36,091 nt of DNA from Pyrinomonadaceae bacterium (GTDB lineage: Bacteria > Acidobacteriota > Blastocatellia > Pyrinomonadales > Pyrinomonadaceae), in contig JACVRN010000041.1 in assembly GCA_014534425.1 (NCBI GenBank), forward strand, positions 1 through 36,091, in the 5' to 3' direction. The stretch's first letter is position 1. The number at the start of each line of letters is the position of its first letter. The position numbers and the translations under genes were made by a program. This document shows, in pieces, positions 22,714 to 31,963 of this stretch. The notes under the pieces are model-generated. The model did no database searches. It had not been told where the DNA came from and saw only the letters and a program-made list of their open reading frames with translations.

Positions 22714-24060
22714 CTAAAGTTGAAGCGGGTCGGTTTTGGCGTGGCCGAACGCGGCCCGTTCTTCGTTGGGAGTAAAACCGTGCGACGTGCCGAAGTAATT
22801 TCGCCAGGCGAGGTCAATCAGCTTGGGCGAGAGTTCAAGCGGTCTTCCCTCGAACAGGCAGATGTCTGTCACGCGGTTCAGTATGTCGCGCGGCTCGCAA
22901 GCCTTCATCACCCTATGCTCTATCATGTAGTTATTGAGCAGGTGATCCAGGCAGGGCTGCTCGCAATGAAGCCCGCGCGCCTGGGATGCGCGCCGGAAAA
23001 TCTCCATGTAGGCGGCAGGCGTGGGCGGCTCTACGCGCGCACGATAACCCATGCGCCTCAGGAACGCTTCGTCCACCAAATCCTTCTCTTCAAGGTTCGT
23101 TGAGAAGACGACCAACTGCTCGAAAGGCACTTCGAGTTTCTTGCCCGTGACGAGCGTCAGGTAATCTACGCGGCGCTCAAGCGGCACAATCCAGCGATTC
23201 AAGAGGTCGTGTGGCGCAACTCGCTGGCGACCGAAGTCGTCAATGACAAGAGTTCCGCCGTTGGACTTCATCTGAAACGGCGCTTCATAAAAGCGCGCGG
23301 ACTCCGACCACTTCAAATCCGTGTCGTCCAGGGTTAGCTCGCCGCCAACTATGACAAGCGGGCGCTCTATCAGAATCCATCGATGGTCATACTCCGCAGG
23401 CGTCACGTCCTCCGGTGCCGCGCGGTGACAGTGCGAGTCGTAGATGCGAATAATCTGACCGTCAAGCTCCACCGCGTAGGGAATCCAGATGGCTCCGGGC
23501 AGCGCCGCATTGATGCGCTCGGAAACGGCTGTCTTGCCAGTGCCCGGAATGCCCGTGAGAAAGAGTGAGCGGCGAGAGTTGATGACGCAGCCCAGGGTCT
23601 GCAACAGAGTTTCGGGCAGCACCAAGTCTTGAAAGGCTTCTTTGACCGTCTCCATAGAAGCCGGGCGCGAAGGCACAGCCTGAAGACGCATCATGTGCGT
23701 GTAGTCCGCCAGAGAGACCGGCGCAGGCCCCGTGTAGCCGCAGACCGCCTGCACGCGCGCAAGGCGCTCCCAACCGTGATCCAGCATGGCGTAGCGCGTC
23801 GCGCCCACGCTCGTCTGAAGCCGCACCTCTATCAGCTTCTCCCTGTAGAGATGCTGCAACAACTCTTCGGAGAGCGTGCGCGGCAGATGAAGCCGCTTGG
23901 CTATGGCTGCGGTCGTAGGGTCGGGCAGGTAGGCCACATGCTTGAGCGCCAGGTCACACAGGAAGCCTTCGGCCACACCTGCATCCATCAACTCTTCGGG
24001 CGCTGGCGGCCCCATGCTCTCAATCTCCGTGCGTGTCAGTATCGTCGTATGCGTCATCAC
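22714..24060 (-). CDS. AAA ATPase (MoxR/dynein-like) with N-terminal winged helix
   Basis: This 448-residue cytoplasmic protein has an N-terminal helical/winged-helix region (about 40-105, AAIAKRLHLPRTLSEELLQH) and an AAA core. Walker A is GIPGTGKT (170-177), Walker B LVIDDFGRQ (271-279), sensor 1 VVFSTN (about 317-322), and a possible arginine finger is FLRRMGYR. A C-terminal helical lid contains EPRDILNRVTDICLF. It is probably an AAA chaperone-like remodeler; the substrate is unknown. Similar ATPases occur beside Tad or type IV pilus loci in other environmental bacteria. It overlaps none of its neighbours, but the gap of 5 bases to the transglycosylase suggests one operon. Confidence 0.88.
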   Translation of the reverse strand: MMTHTTILTRTEIESMGPPAPEELMDAGVAEGFLCDLALKHVAYLPDPTTAAIAKRLHLPRTLSEELLQHLYREKLIEVRLQTSVGATRYAMLDHGWERLARVQAVCGYTGPAPVSLADYTHMMRLQAVPSRPASMETVKEAFQDLVLPETLLQTLGCVINSRRSLFLTGIPGTGKTAVSERINAALPGAIWIPYAVELDGQIIRIYDSHCHRAAPEDVTPAEYDHRWILIERPLVIVGGELTLDDTDLKWSESARFYEAPFQMKSNGGTLVIDDFGRQRVAPHDLLNRWIVPLERRVDYLTLVTGKKLEVPFEQLVVFSTNLEEKDLVDEAFLRRMGYRARVEPPTPAAYMEIFRRASQARGLHCEQPCLDHLLNNYMIEHRVMKACEPRDILNRVTDICLFEGRPLELSPKLIDLAWRNYFGTSHGFTPNEERAAFGHAKTDPLQL

Positions 24061-24065
24061 GATTT

Positions 24066-24104
24066 ACCCATTGAATCAATGAACTGATGAACAAATGAAT
24101 CAAT
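24066..24104. repeat. Repeat of the TTGATTCAT type
   Basis: The sequence between the TPR and AAA genes (CATTGAATCAATGAACTG, ATGAACAAATGAATCAAT) is, on the opposite strand, similar to the centre of repeat copy A at 9431-9480. It is a short, partly palindromic repeat found at two places in this window. Confidence 0.55.
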
Positions 24105-24109
24105 CCCTT

Positions 24110-25090
24110 TTAGTTTGCTTCCCACGCCGCAACGGTCTCGCGGCCATTGTTTGCGAGCGAGACGCGTGCGGCCTGCGCTTCATTCGTGCGGCCATAGCGC
24201 TCGTAGAGTTCTGCCAACCGGCGTAGCGCGACCGTAGAGTTGGATTGAACACGCAGCGCGGCTTCGTACTGCTCTATGGCTTCCGCGTCGCGGCCCGCGC
24301 GCTCAAGCATCGTGGCGGTGTTGATGCGCCCCATGAATTCACCGCCCGCGCGTGTGAAGCTCTTGAGGGCGTCCTTGTACTTGCCAAGGCGACATTGGGC
24401 CAGGGCCAGATTGTTGAGGATGCGCTCGTCCGTGGGCGCAAGGCGCGCGGCTCGCTTCAGGCGGTCAACAGCCGCGCGGTAGTTGCCGTTCAGATAAAAC
24501 GAGTAGCCCAGGTTGTTGAGCGTCTGCGCGTCTTCCGGCTGGGCGCGGACTGCGCGCTCGTAAGATTCGCGTGCGCGCTCGCTCATGCCCTTGCGGTCGA
24601 AGGCCACGCCGAGAAGGTTATGCGCTTCGCTCAGAGACGGGTCGAGCGATGCGGCGACAGAGAGTTCCGCGATGGCTTCGTTGATGCGCCCCGCAGATAA
24701 AAGGGCGCGTCCTTCGGTTAAGTGGTCGCGCGCCGTTGAGATGGCAGATTTTTCTTTCTTCTCCGATTTATCCGCGCGGCTGTCTTCGACGCGCGAAACG
24801 CCCGCCGCCTCGAATTTCTCCAAGTCCTTTTCCGTCAGGCGCTGCACGCGGTCGTCCGACTTTCCTCTGCCGAAAAGTTTTCCAATGGCCTTGAACGGCG
24901 CTTTCAAGGCGGAGACGACAGGGTTGCCCTTCTTGTCCTTTACCTTGCCAGCCTCCGCGCCGTTCTCCTTGATGATATTGGTTTCCGTGTCGCCCTCACG
25001 CACGTTTGTTTCGGCTGAGTTCCAGAGCGCTGTGATGCCGAAGGTCAGCGTGAATGCTAAAAGGATGGCTATGATGGTACGTTTTTTCAT
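24110..25090 (-). CDS. TPR protein, TadD-like
   Basis: The start is ATG 25090, ten bases after an AAGGAGGT site, giving 326 residues. The frame extends to 25129, but that part overlaps the upstream gene. Residues 4-22 are a membrane anchor or signal (TIIAILLAFTLTFGITALW), followed by a charged linker. About five TPR repeats run from about residue 105 (LTEGRALLSAGRINEAIAEL, AHNLLGVAFDRKGMSERARE, TLNNLGYSFYLNGNYRAAVD, ILNNLALAQCRLGKYKDALK, TATMLERAGRDAEAIEQYE). TadD-type TPR proteins are needed for secretin assembly in Tad loci. It directly follows tadC, so the role fits, but it lacks a lipobox and could be another TPR adaptor. Confidence 0.85.
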   Translation of the reverse strand: MKKRTIIAILLAFTLTFGITALWNSAETNVREGDTETNIIKENGAEAGKVKDKKGNPVVSALKAPFKAIGKLFGRGKSDDRVQRLTEKDLEKFEAAGVSRVEDSRADKSEKKEKSAISTARDHLTEGRALLSAGRINEAIAELSVAASLDPSLSEAHNLLGVAFDRKGMSERARESYERAVRAQPEDAQTLNNLGYSFYLNGNYRAAVDRLKRAARLAPTDERILNNLALAQCRLGKYKDALKSFTRAGGEFMGRINTATMLERAGRDAEAIEQYEAALRVQSNSTVALRRLAELYERYGRTNEAQAARVSLANNGRETVAAWEAN

Positions 25091-25106
25091 CGCTTGCGAG
25101 ACCTCC

Positions 25107-26039
25107 TTAGACGTTGCCGAGCGTGTCAATTAAATTGAGGGCTGCGGGGCCTAAGATTGCTATGAAGAGCGTGGGGAACAGAAAGCAGGCTAGCGGGAAG
25201 AGCAGCTTGACTGCGGCCTTCTGCGCGGCCTGCTCCGCGCGCTGTCTTCGCTTGGTGCGAAGAGAATCTGAAAAGACGCGCACGGCGCGGGCGATTGAAG
25301 TGCCGAAGCGGTCGGCCTGAATGAGCATGGCGACCAAGCTTCGCAGGTCGTCAACGCCGGTTCTCTCCGCCAGATTACGCAGGGCTTCATCGCGCTCGCG
25401 GCCCACTCGAATCTCAAGATTCGCAAGCTCGAACTCATTGCTGATGTCCGGGTGAACCGTCTTTAGCTCTTCGCTGATACGCATCATGGCTGCGTTCAAC
25501 CCTAAGCCCGCTTCAATCGAGACGACCATCAGGTCGAGCGCGTCTGCCAGTCCCCAGCGCACGCGCTGCTGGCGCGCTTTGATTAATCGCGCGAGCAGAA
25601 AGCGCGGCAGGAAAAAGCCTATGACGAAGGCGAAGAGGATAAAGAGCATGGCGTTCGAGATGGAGCGGCCCATCAGGGCGCAGGCGAACGCCACGGCGCT
25701 AGGGAAGAAAACGAGCGAGATAAGCTGCAAGGCGCGGTAGATGAGCGGCGCGTTCTCGCCGCGAAAGCCCGCCTGCATCAGTTGCTTCTGAATCTTTCGC
25801 GCCTCAATCGCTGACGGAGGCACAAGGCGGTTGAGGGGCGATGCTATGCGCTCCGCAAGGTCTGCGACCTGCGTGCTCTCTTCCGTGAGCGTGACCGAGA
25901 CGGTGGCGACGCTTCCGCCGTCCTGCATCTGTTTAAGGCGCTCGGTCGCAGCGCTCGCAGGGCGAAACAGCGCCCAGTACAGGCCCACCACGCCGAGCGT
26001 GATGCAGATGAATGTAGAGATGGCGATGATGAATAACAT
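25107..26039 (-). CDS. tadC: Tad pilus inner-membrane platform protein TadC
   Basis: The 310-residue T2SS-F domain protein has one N-terminal membrane helix (FIIAISTFICITLGVVGLYW), a long cytoplasmic part, two helices near 115-155 (VFFPSAVAFACALMG, FILFAFVIGFFLPRFLLARL), the conserved T2SSF core (ADALDLMVVSIEAGLGLNAAM) with its second half (LVAMLIQADRFGTSIARAVR), and a C-terminal helix pair (LLFPLACFLFPTLFIAILG). It forms with TadB the platform on which the TadA ATPase acts. Its gap to tadB is only 16 bases. Confidence 0.93.
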   Translation of the reverse strand: MLFIIAISTFICITLGVVGLYWALFRPASAATERLKQMQDGGSVATVSVTLTEESTQVADLAERIASPLNRLVPPSAIEARKIQKQLMQAGFRGENAPLIYRALQLISLVFFPSAVAFACALMGRSISNAMLFILFAFVIGFFLPRFLLARLIKARQQRVRWGLADALDLMVVSIEAGLGLNAAMMRISEELKTVHPDISNEFELANLEIRVGRERDEALRNLAERTGVDDLRSLVAMLIQADRFGTSIARAVRVFSDSLRTKRRQRAEQAAQKAAVKLLFPLACFLFPTLFIAILGPAALNLIDTLGNV

Positions 26040-26055
26040 GGCTTTTACCTGCTAC

Positions 26056-27021
26056 CTATATTTTTATCTGCAAAATCTTTCGCACAATCAGCATGCCCGC
26101 GACTTGCATGAGCATGGCTGCGGCTATGAGCTTGTGGCCGCGCTGGTCTTTCCACAGGACGCTCATGTATTCGGAGTTCATGGCCGTCACGGCAACGGCT
26201 ACGAAGATGGGCAGCCCGCACAGCAGCCACGCGGAGAGGCGCGAACTGGTCGTCAGGGTTTTCAAATCACCCAGGATGCGGAAGCGCTCGCGTATGGTGA
26301 CGGCTACCTTCTCAAGAATCTCCGCGAGGTTTCCGCCCGTCTCGCGCTGAATCAAGATGGCCGTGACGCAGAGGCGTAAGTCCAGAAGCGGCACGCGCTG
26401 CGTCAGGTTCTCAAGCGCCAGCTTGAGCGAAAGACCAAGGTTCTGCTCCTCGTAGGTCTTTCTGAACTCCGTCGAAATCGGCTCGGGCATCTCTGTCGAG
26501 ACCATGTGCAAGGCTTCGGAGAAAGCGTGGCCCGCAGAGAGCGCCCTGCTCATCAACTCAAGCGCGTCCGGCAGATGCTCAAGGAATTTGTCGAACCTCT
26601 TCCTACGCATCCAGAAGACGTGTATGAAGGGAATGGCTGCTCCGGCAAAGCCTATGAGGACGATGATGAGCAGCGAAATCGTCAGCATGGAAACGGCCAG
26701 TGCCGCGAGGATGCCAGCCATCACGGAGAACATGACCAGTCGCGTGACGGTAATATGAAGGTCGGCCTGATCCAGCACTCGCTTGAGTTGCATGGCCGCC
26801 TGAACGCGCACGAGCATGCGGTTCATCCAGGGAATCTCGCTCATCAACTCTTCGCGCGCCAGCAGAACTTCCACGTCTTCCGTCTGCGCCGAATGCAGCA
26901 GCACTTCGCCCAGGCGTTGACGCAGTCGCTCGCGCTTGGCTTCGGTGCCGCGCGTCGCCAGAAGGTAAGCTCCCAGGACAAGGAACAGGCAGAAGAGAAA
27001 AACTAGAAAGGGTATCAACAT
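26056..27021 (-). CDS. tadB: Tad pilus inner-membrane platform protein TadB
   Basis: The 321-residue T2SS-F domain protein begins with a membrane helix (MLIPFLVFLFCLFLVLGAYL). Paired helices near 95-135 and the core HLPDALELMSRALSAGHAFS with LCVTAILIQRETGGNLAEIL follow, then C-terminal helices (LSAWLLCGLPIFVAVAVTAM). The length and order match TadB. It is adjacent to tadA with 5 bases between them, so translation is probably coupled. Confidence 0.93.
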   Translation of the reverse strand: MLIPFLVFLFCLFLVLGAYLLATRGTEAKRERLRQRLGEVLLHSAQTEDVEVLLAREELMSEIPWMNRMLVRVQAAMQLKRVLDQADLHITVTRLVMFSVMAGILAALAVSMLTISLLIIVLIGFAGAAIPFIHVFWMRRKRFDKFLEHLPDALELMSRALSAGHAFSEALHMVSTEMPEPISTEFRKTYEEQNLGLSLKLALENLTQRVPLLDLRLCVTAILIQRETGGNLAEILEKVAVTIRERFRILGDLKTLTTSSRLSAWLLCGLPIFVAVAVTAMNSEYMSVLWKDQRGHKLIAAAMLMQVAGMLIVRKILQIKI

Positions 27022-27026
27022 AACTT

Positions 27027-28364
27027 TTACTGCTCCTCGAAGAAGTTGCGCGGCAGTTGCATGCCGTAAGCCTTGAGCCGCTCTGAAAAGCGCGGGCGAA
27101 TCCCCGTCGCACGGAAGCGCCCCATGACTTTGCCCTCGCGGTCAACGCCCGTGCGCTCGTACTGAAAGATTTCCTGCATGGTGATGGCCTCGCCTTCCAT
27201 GCCTGTGATTTCCGAAATCGAAGTCACGCGGCGAGTGCCGTCGGAGAGTCGCGCGACCTGCACGACCATGTTGATGGCAGAGGCTATCTGCTGTCGCATG
27301 GCGCGGTCGGAGAGGCGCATGCCCGTCATCTGAATCATGGTCTCAAGACGGGCCAGGGCGTCGCGTGGGGTGTTGGCGTGAACCGTCGTTAAGCTTCCGT
27401 CGTGGCCCGTGTTCATGGCCTGAAGCATGTCTATGGCTTCGCCGCCGCGCACCTCGCCTATGACGATGCGGTCGGGGCGCATGCGTAGCGCGTTCTTCAC
27501 AAGGTCGCGCTGCGTGACTTCGCCTTTGCCTTCGATGTTGGGCGGGCGAGTTTCAAGACGAACGACGTGCGGCTGTTGCAGTTGAAGTTCTGCGGAGTCT
27601 TCTATGGTGACTATGCGCTCGGTCTCCGGGATGAAGGCGGAAAGAGCGTTGAGCAAGGTGGTCTTGCCAGCGCCGGTGCCGCCGGAGATGAGAATGTTAA
27701 GACGAGCGCGCACGCACATGTCCACCATGTCCGCAATATCTTTCGTCAGGGCCTGATTCTCTACCAGCGCGCTCATGCGAAGCGGGTCTGTGCCGAAGCG
27801 GCGAATCGAAAGGACAGGCCCATCAATGGAGAGCGGAGGGATAATGGCGTTGACGCGCGAGCCGTCACGAAGGCGCGCGTCTACCATCGGCGACGATTCG
27901 TCAATGCGGCGGCCAACGCTTGAGACTATGCGCTCTATGACGCGCATCAGGTGCTCGTCGTCTTTGAAGGCGACGCTGGTCATCTCAAGCTTGCCTCGCC
28001 GCTCTATGTAGATTTTACGGTGCGAGTTGACGAGGATGTCCGAGATGGTTGGGTCAGCCAAAAGCGGCTCAAGCGGCCCGAGTCCGAAAAGCTCGTGGCG
28101 CACGTCGTTGACCAGCCGCTCGCGCTCGGAAACAGAGAGCGGCATGGCTTCCGAAGCCAGCACGCCTTCGGCAAGGCGCGCGACTTCCGCATGAATCTGT
28201 TCGGGCGCAAGCTCGTTGAGCTTGGTCAAATCCATGCGGTTAATCAGCGCGCGATGAAGCCGCGACTTCATCTCTTGAAAATTATGCTGACCACCCGCCG
28301 CATCCTCGGATGCAGGCGCGGCGGTTTGGCTAGACTCTCGGATTAATCTCTCTCTCAGTGCCAT
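27027..28364 (-). CDS. tadA: Tad pilus assembly ATPase TadA (CpaF)
   Basis: This 445-residue hexameric secretion ATPase powers Flp pilus extension and, in some species, retraction. The N-terminal domain contains [20 protein letters not shown]; Walker A is [16 protein letters not shown], the Asp box is [10 protein letters not shown], Walker B is [11 protein letters not shown] and the His box is [16 protein letters not shown]. All key residues are present and the length is usual for CpaF. It lies between tadZ and tadB in the usual Tad order. Confidence 0.96.
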   Translation of the reverse strand: MALRERLIRESSQTAAPASEDAAGGQHNFQEMKSRLHRALINRMDLTKLNELAPEQIHAEVARLAEGVLASEAMPLSVSERERLVNDVRHELFGLGPLEPLLADPTISDILVNSHRKIYIERRGKLEMTSVAFKDDEHLMRVIERIVSSVGRRIDESSPMVDARLRDGSRVNAIIPPLSIDGPVLSIRRFGTDPLRMSALVENQALTKDIADMVDMCVRARLNILISGGTGAGKTTLLNALSAFIPETERIVTIEDSAELQLQQPHVVRLETRPPNIEGKGEVTQRDLVKNALRMRPDRIVIGEVRGGEAIDMLQAMNTGHDGSLTTVHANTPRDALARLETMIQMTGMRLSDRAMRQQIASAINMVVQVARLSDGTRRVTSISEITGMEGEAITMQEIFQYERTGVDREGKVMGRFRATGIRPRFSERLKAYGMQLPRNFFEEQ

Positions 28365-28382
28365 TGTGTTTTAGTCCCGCTT

Positions 28383-29633
28383 CTATCTGCTGACTGAAGG
28401 ATTCAAGCTCTCTCTGACATGAAGCGCAGGCGCGTTTGCCTTTCGCGCTCGCTCGCGCCTGAAGAGCGCGCTCCAGAAGTTTCGTCGCTCGGCCTTTGGC
28501 TCTTCCATGTGAATCGATTCGCCTGTGATGGCGGCGGCTATGCGCTGGATTTCCGCAGCGATGCGCGTGCTGGGATTAGATTGAACGAGCGGCTGGCCCA
28601 GGTTGATGGAGGTTACGGCCACCTGATAGTCGCTCGGCAGAAAGCCCACGACCGGCTCGCCCAGAAACTTTTCGACCTGATGCAGGTCTAAGTCAATCTG
28701 CTTTGACCAGCGATTGACGATGATTCTCACCTTCGAGCGCGGGTAGCCCAAGCGGTCGAAGATTTCCAGTGCGCGCTGTGCGCTGCGTATGGCCGGGATG
28801 TCCAGCGTCAGCGTGAGCACTATGTCGTCCGATTGATCCAGCGCGGCGAGCGTGATGGCGTCAAACGTGTGCTGCGGGTCTAGAACTACATAAGCGTAGT
28901 TCTCTCTGAGGCGTTCAAGAACTTCAAAGACGTGCTCAGGCTCTATCTCGTCCGCCGAGTCGGCTTCGCGCGGCGCAGCCAGCAAGGAAACCCTGGACGA
29001 ATACGGCGTGATGTAGCTCGCAACCAGCGTGTCGTCCAATCGAGCGCGATTTTCAACCACGTCCGCGATCGAATATTTCGGGTCAAGCCCCAGGAACAGA
29101 GGAAGGTCTCCGGCCTGTAGGTTCAGGTCAACGAGGCAGGTCGAATCAGGCATGGCGCACGCCAAGTTGGAGGCTACAAAGGAAGTGCCGCAGCCGCCTT
29201 TGCTGGAGAAGACGGCAATCATGCGTCCCTTCTTCTTGGGCGTAGGCGCGACCTCGGAGCAGAATTCACTTATTCTATCCAGAACCGTTTCCAACTCTTC
29301 ACTGATGATGGGCAGGCGCAGGAACTCGCGCGCACCGGCTCGCATGGCGCGCAGTATAAGGTCGGGCGAGGCGTCGCGCGCTCCCGCGATGATTGCCGTC
29401 TGCTGGCACTCCGACGCGAGACGCTCCATCAGAGCGAGCGCCTGTTCGGTGTTCGGGCCGAGGGTGATGATGGCCGCGTTCGGCTTGAGACGTATAATCT
29501 CGTCGTAAAGCTGCTCCGAGTCGTTCCCGCCTGCAAGAAGTCTAGCGCGCGAATCGGACGCCAATGCGGAACGAATCTCCTTGAAGCTGTCCAGCCCCGT
29601 GCTCAATATGACGAAGGTGAGTGGTTGAGTCAT
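28383..29633 (-). CDS. tadZ: Tad pilus localization protein TadZ/CpaE (ParA/MinD-like)
   Basis: The 416-residue protein has an N-terminal atypical receiver domain (about 1-130, with IITLGPN and MRAGAREFLRLPI) and a ParA/MinD-type ATPase domain from about 137. The deviant Walker A is FSSKGGCGTSFVASNL, followed by CLVDLNLQAGDLPLFLGLD, and a later YVVLDPQHTFDAITLAALDQ. TadZ marks the place where the pilus machine is built. The C terminus is Arg-rich. It is separated from the pseudopilin gene upstream by repeat copy C. Confidence 0.93.
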   Translation of the reverse strand: MTQPLTFVILSTGLDSFKEIRSALASDSRARLLAGGNDSEQLYDEIIRLKPNAAIITLGPNTEQALALMERLASECQQTAIIAGARDASPDLILRAMRAGAREFLRLPIISEELETVLDRISEFCSEVAPTPKKKGRMIAVFSSKGGCGTSFVASNLACAMPDSTCLVDLNLQAGDLPLFLGLDPKYSIADVVENRARLDDTLVASYITPYSSRVSLLAAPREADSADEIEPEHVFEVLERLRENYAYVVLDPQHTFDAITLAALDQSDDIVLTLTLDIPAIRSAQRALEIFDRLGYPRSKVRIIVNRWSKQIDLDLHQVEKFLGEPVVGFLPSDYQVAVTSINLGQPLVQSNPSTRIAAEIQRIAAAITGESIHMEEPKAERRNFWSALFRRERARKANAPALHVRESLNPSVSR

Positions 29634-29678
29634 TGCTCTTTTCCTGAATCAGAGTTCAAATCTCTCAAGAAAGAATCG

Positions 29679-29760
29679 AACAGGGATGGACAGGATAGAG
29701 AGGATAATGGATAAGCAATCCTTTCTGTTTTTATCCTGCTTATCCTGTCCATCCCTGTTA
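29679..29760. repeat. Dispersed inverted-repeat element, copy C, inside the tad operon
   Basis: The left arm (AACAGGGATGGACAGGATAG) and the right arm (TATCCTGTCCATCCCTGTTA) are near-perfect reverse complements around a 25-30 base centre. The same arms occur in copies A and B. It fills the gap between the second TadE-like gene and tadZ. Confidence 0.78.
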
Positions 29761-29770
29761 ATTCCTTTCC

Positions 29771-30226
29771 TTACGGTATAGGTTTCGGAATGTAGCCTAT
29801 GTTTTCGCCCGTCAGCGTAGTGGTGTAGTTGGGCATCGTCAGCGTAGTGCCGACAAGTGGGACTACGAACTGGAATTGGTACTCTGTGATTTTGACCGTG
29901 ACGGTTCCCTCGCCCACCTTAAAGTTGTCATACTTGACCTTGACGTTATCAACCGTCAGCCTATCAACCAGTGGCGTTGTGCCGTTCAGGTCGCCGTAGA
30001 CCGCCACCTTCTTGACATCTTCCTCTGCGGCCTCCGGGTGATTGACGGCATAGCGAGCGCCACGCCGCGCCGCATCCGAGAGCGCGTTGTGCGTCCACAG
30101 ACAGCGCCCGAACTCCACCACGCCAAACATCACGGTTAGAAAAACAGTCGCGGCGATGGCGAACTCCAGCAGCGTAGTGCCGCGCTCTGGTCTTCCCTCT
30201 TTATTGAAGCTGCGCGTCGTCATCAC
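29771..30226 (-). CDS. TadE-like pseudopilin, second copy
   Basis: The 151-residue protein has a short basic leader (RPERGTTLLEF), a hydrophobic helix (AIAATVFLTVMFGVVEFGRC) with the conserved Glu-Phe, then the TadE motif NALSDAARRGARYAVNHP. The remainder is a beta-rich extracytoplasmic domain. TadE/TadF are minor pseudopilins processed by the prepilin peptidase. It is 7 bases after the first TadE-like gene and belongs to the same operon. Confidence 0.9.
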   Translation of the reverse strand: MMTTRSFNKEGRPERGTTLLEFAIAATVFLTVMFGVVEFGRCLWTHNALSDAARRGARYAVNHPEAAEEDVKKVAVYGDLNGTTPLVDRLTVDNVKVKYDNFKVGEGTVTVKITEYQFQFVVPLVGTTLTMPNYTTTLTGENIGYIPKPIP

Positions 30227-30233
30227 CTGTCTC

Positions 30234-30746
30234 CTAAGGCGTAAGCGGCTGCGTCAAGAGATAACGCATGGTCACGCTCGGCTTGACCTCTACGTTCAAA
30301 GAGAGCGATTGATTTTTCGTCAACTTCCCAAGGTCAAAAATCGGCGAGTACTTGTAGTTCAAAATCTGCACCTTGACGGTCTGTGGCAGCGACGTGTTCT
30401 CAGGCTCGCGCGTTATCTTGACGTTCTTTATATCCAGCCCTTTGATTATGGGAGAGCCTTTTCCTTCAGCGTTGCCGTAGACGACTATGTTCTGCGCCGC
30501 GAGGTCTGAGTCCGCGTTCACACCCGCCGACACGAGATAGCGCGAGCCTGCGCGTGCGGCCTTCGCCAGCGTGGAGTATTCGTAGAAGAAACGACCGAAC
30601 TCGGCGGTCGTGGCGAAGAGTATGATAAAGAGCGGAAGCACTATCGCCATCTCAGCCAGTTGCACGCCGCGCTCGTTCCGCATGAAGCGCACGGCGCGCA
30701 AGCGTGCTTTGATACGGCGAACTCTGGCTCTGATTCCTGACCTCAT
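30234..30746 (-). CDS. TadE-like pseudopilin, first copy
   Basis: This 170-residue protein has a long basic leader (about 1-30), the processing site region NERGVQLAEM, a hydrophobic helix (AIVLPLFIILFATTAEFGRF) and the motif TLAKAARAGSRYLVSAGV. It is the counterpart of the following gene and probably forms a pair with it like TadE/TadF. It follows the TadG-like gene by 11 bases. Confidence 0.9.
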   Translation of the reverse strand: MRSGIRARVRRIKARLRAVRFMRNERGVQLAEMAIVLPLFIILFATTAEFGRFFYEYSTLAKAARAGSRYLVSAGVNADSDLAAQNIVVYGNAEGKGSPIIKGLDIKNVKITREPENTSLPQTVKVQILNYKYSPIFDLGKLTKNQSLSLNVEVKPSVTMRYLLTQPLTP

Positions 30747-30757
30747 TGCTTCTCACC

Positions 30758-31906
30758 TCACTTGTAGAGCACCGGCTTAGTAATCGGTGGCCCCGGATTC
30801 TCCGGCGCATTGGGGTCGTAGGTGCCGCCGCCCTGGACTACGCCGACGCCTATGTACTCGGCCTGAAGGTCGCCGCCGTTGCCGCCCGAAACTTTGCTTC
30901 GCAGGAAGAAGGCTCCGAAGCGGTCAATCTGGACTTCGGTGCGCCCGCCCGCGAGTTCTGTGACTTTGACAATCGGGATGAGCACAACGCGGCGTCCTTC
31001 GACGGCTATGCTGGGATTGCTGGGCGGCTTCGTGATGCTGCCCTTGACGTACGTTTGATAGTCTATGTTCTCGGCTATGTTCGTATCCGGCGGGTACATC
31101 TTTGGATCCATGCCTGAGGCGTAATCATCAAAGCGCGTGTTGATGCCCTGACGTATTGCGCCGGACGTGACGCCCGGCTTGGTGTCAACGTAGCCGCCTG
31201 GGCCGACTACGTTCTTCACGCCGCTAGCTAAGCCTATGCGGTCGTCTGAGCCGCCCGACCCGTCTATAGCCAAAGCCTGATAGTTGCCGGGCGAGACGGA
31301 ACCCTGCGGAGCGCCTCGGAAGGTGTACATCTGTCCGGGCACAAGGGCCGTGCCGTCCTCGTTATCGACGACGAAGACCGGCAGGTAGCCGTTGAACTTG
31401 TTGAGGGGCACGCTCATGCCTGCCGTCGCTTCGGCAGTCAAATTTTTGCTGGCTCCCAGAACCATAGTGGCGAAGGTGACGACGACAGGCTCGGCAGGAG
31501 TTTTGACTTTGACGAAGCGTATGTCCTTGGCGTTGGTGGGCGAAGAGGCTGTGAACTCGTCCATGCCCGGCCCGTTGTCAAAGTCCGTCAGGTTCTTCGC
31601 AAAGCGAACCGCCGTGCGCTCTATCTTCACGTTCGTCTTGTTGAAGTTGTAATTGTTTACGAGCTTGACGGCGCGATCCGTGGCATCCGTGATTCCTTCG
31701 GGGAAGCCGTTCAGGCCGGAGGCTGCCGCCAGGGCCGCAGCGTCCGCCACGTTCTGCAATTCGGTCTTGGCCGTGTAGAGACGGCTCACGTCCACGCCCA
31801 GGCCCACCGCGAGGAGGAAGCAGAGCATGCCGAGCGTGGACGTGGCTAAAACAGAGCCGCGCTCATTCTTTCTGCTCATGTGTAATGCGAGTCGTGCTTT
31901 CATCAT
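30758..31906 (-). CDS. tadG: TadG-like Flp pilus assembly protein
   Basis: The 382-residue protein starts with a basic leader (RKNERGSVLATSTLGM) and a hydrophobic helix (LCFLLAVGLGVDVSRLY), then the conserved TadG motif KTELQNVADAAALAAASGL. The long extracytoplasmic part is beta-rich with Gly/Pro/Asp. There is no complete von Willebrand MIDAS motif, unlike longer TadG proteins. It probably anchors or caps the machine in the periplasm. Confidence 0.88.
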   Translation of the reverse strand: MMKARLALHMSRKNERGSVLATSTLGMLCFLLAVGLGVDVSRLYTAKTELQNVADAAALAAASGLNGFPEGITDATDRAVKLVNNYNFNKTNVKIERTAVRFAKNLTDFDNGPGMDEFTASSPTNAKDIRFVKVKTPAEPVVVTFATMVLGASKNLTAEATAGMSVPLNKFNGYLPVFVVDNEDGTALVPGQMYTFRGAPQGSVSPGNYQALAIDGSGGSDDRIGLASGVKNVVGPGGYVDTKPGVTSGAIRQGINTRFDDYASGMDPKMYPPDTNIAENIDYQTYVKGSITKPPSNPSIAVEGRRVVLIPIVKVTELAGGRTEVQIDRFGAFFLRSKVSGGNGGDLQAEYIGVGVVQGGGTYDPNAPENPGPPITKPVLYK

Positions 31907-31963
31907 CTTCCTCCTCTTCTATTGTTCATCCAACCAAAGCTACAGAGGCCGACCGGGCGACCG

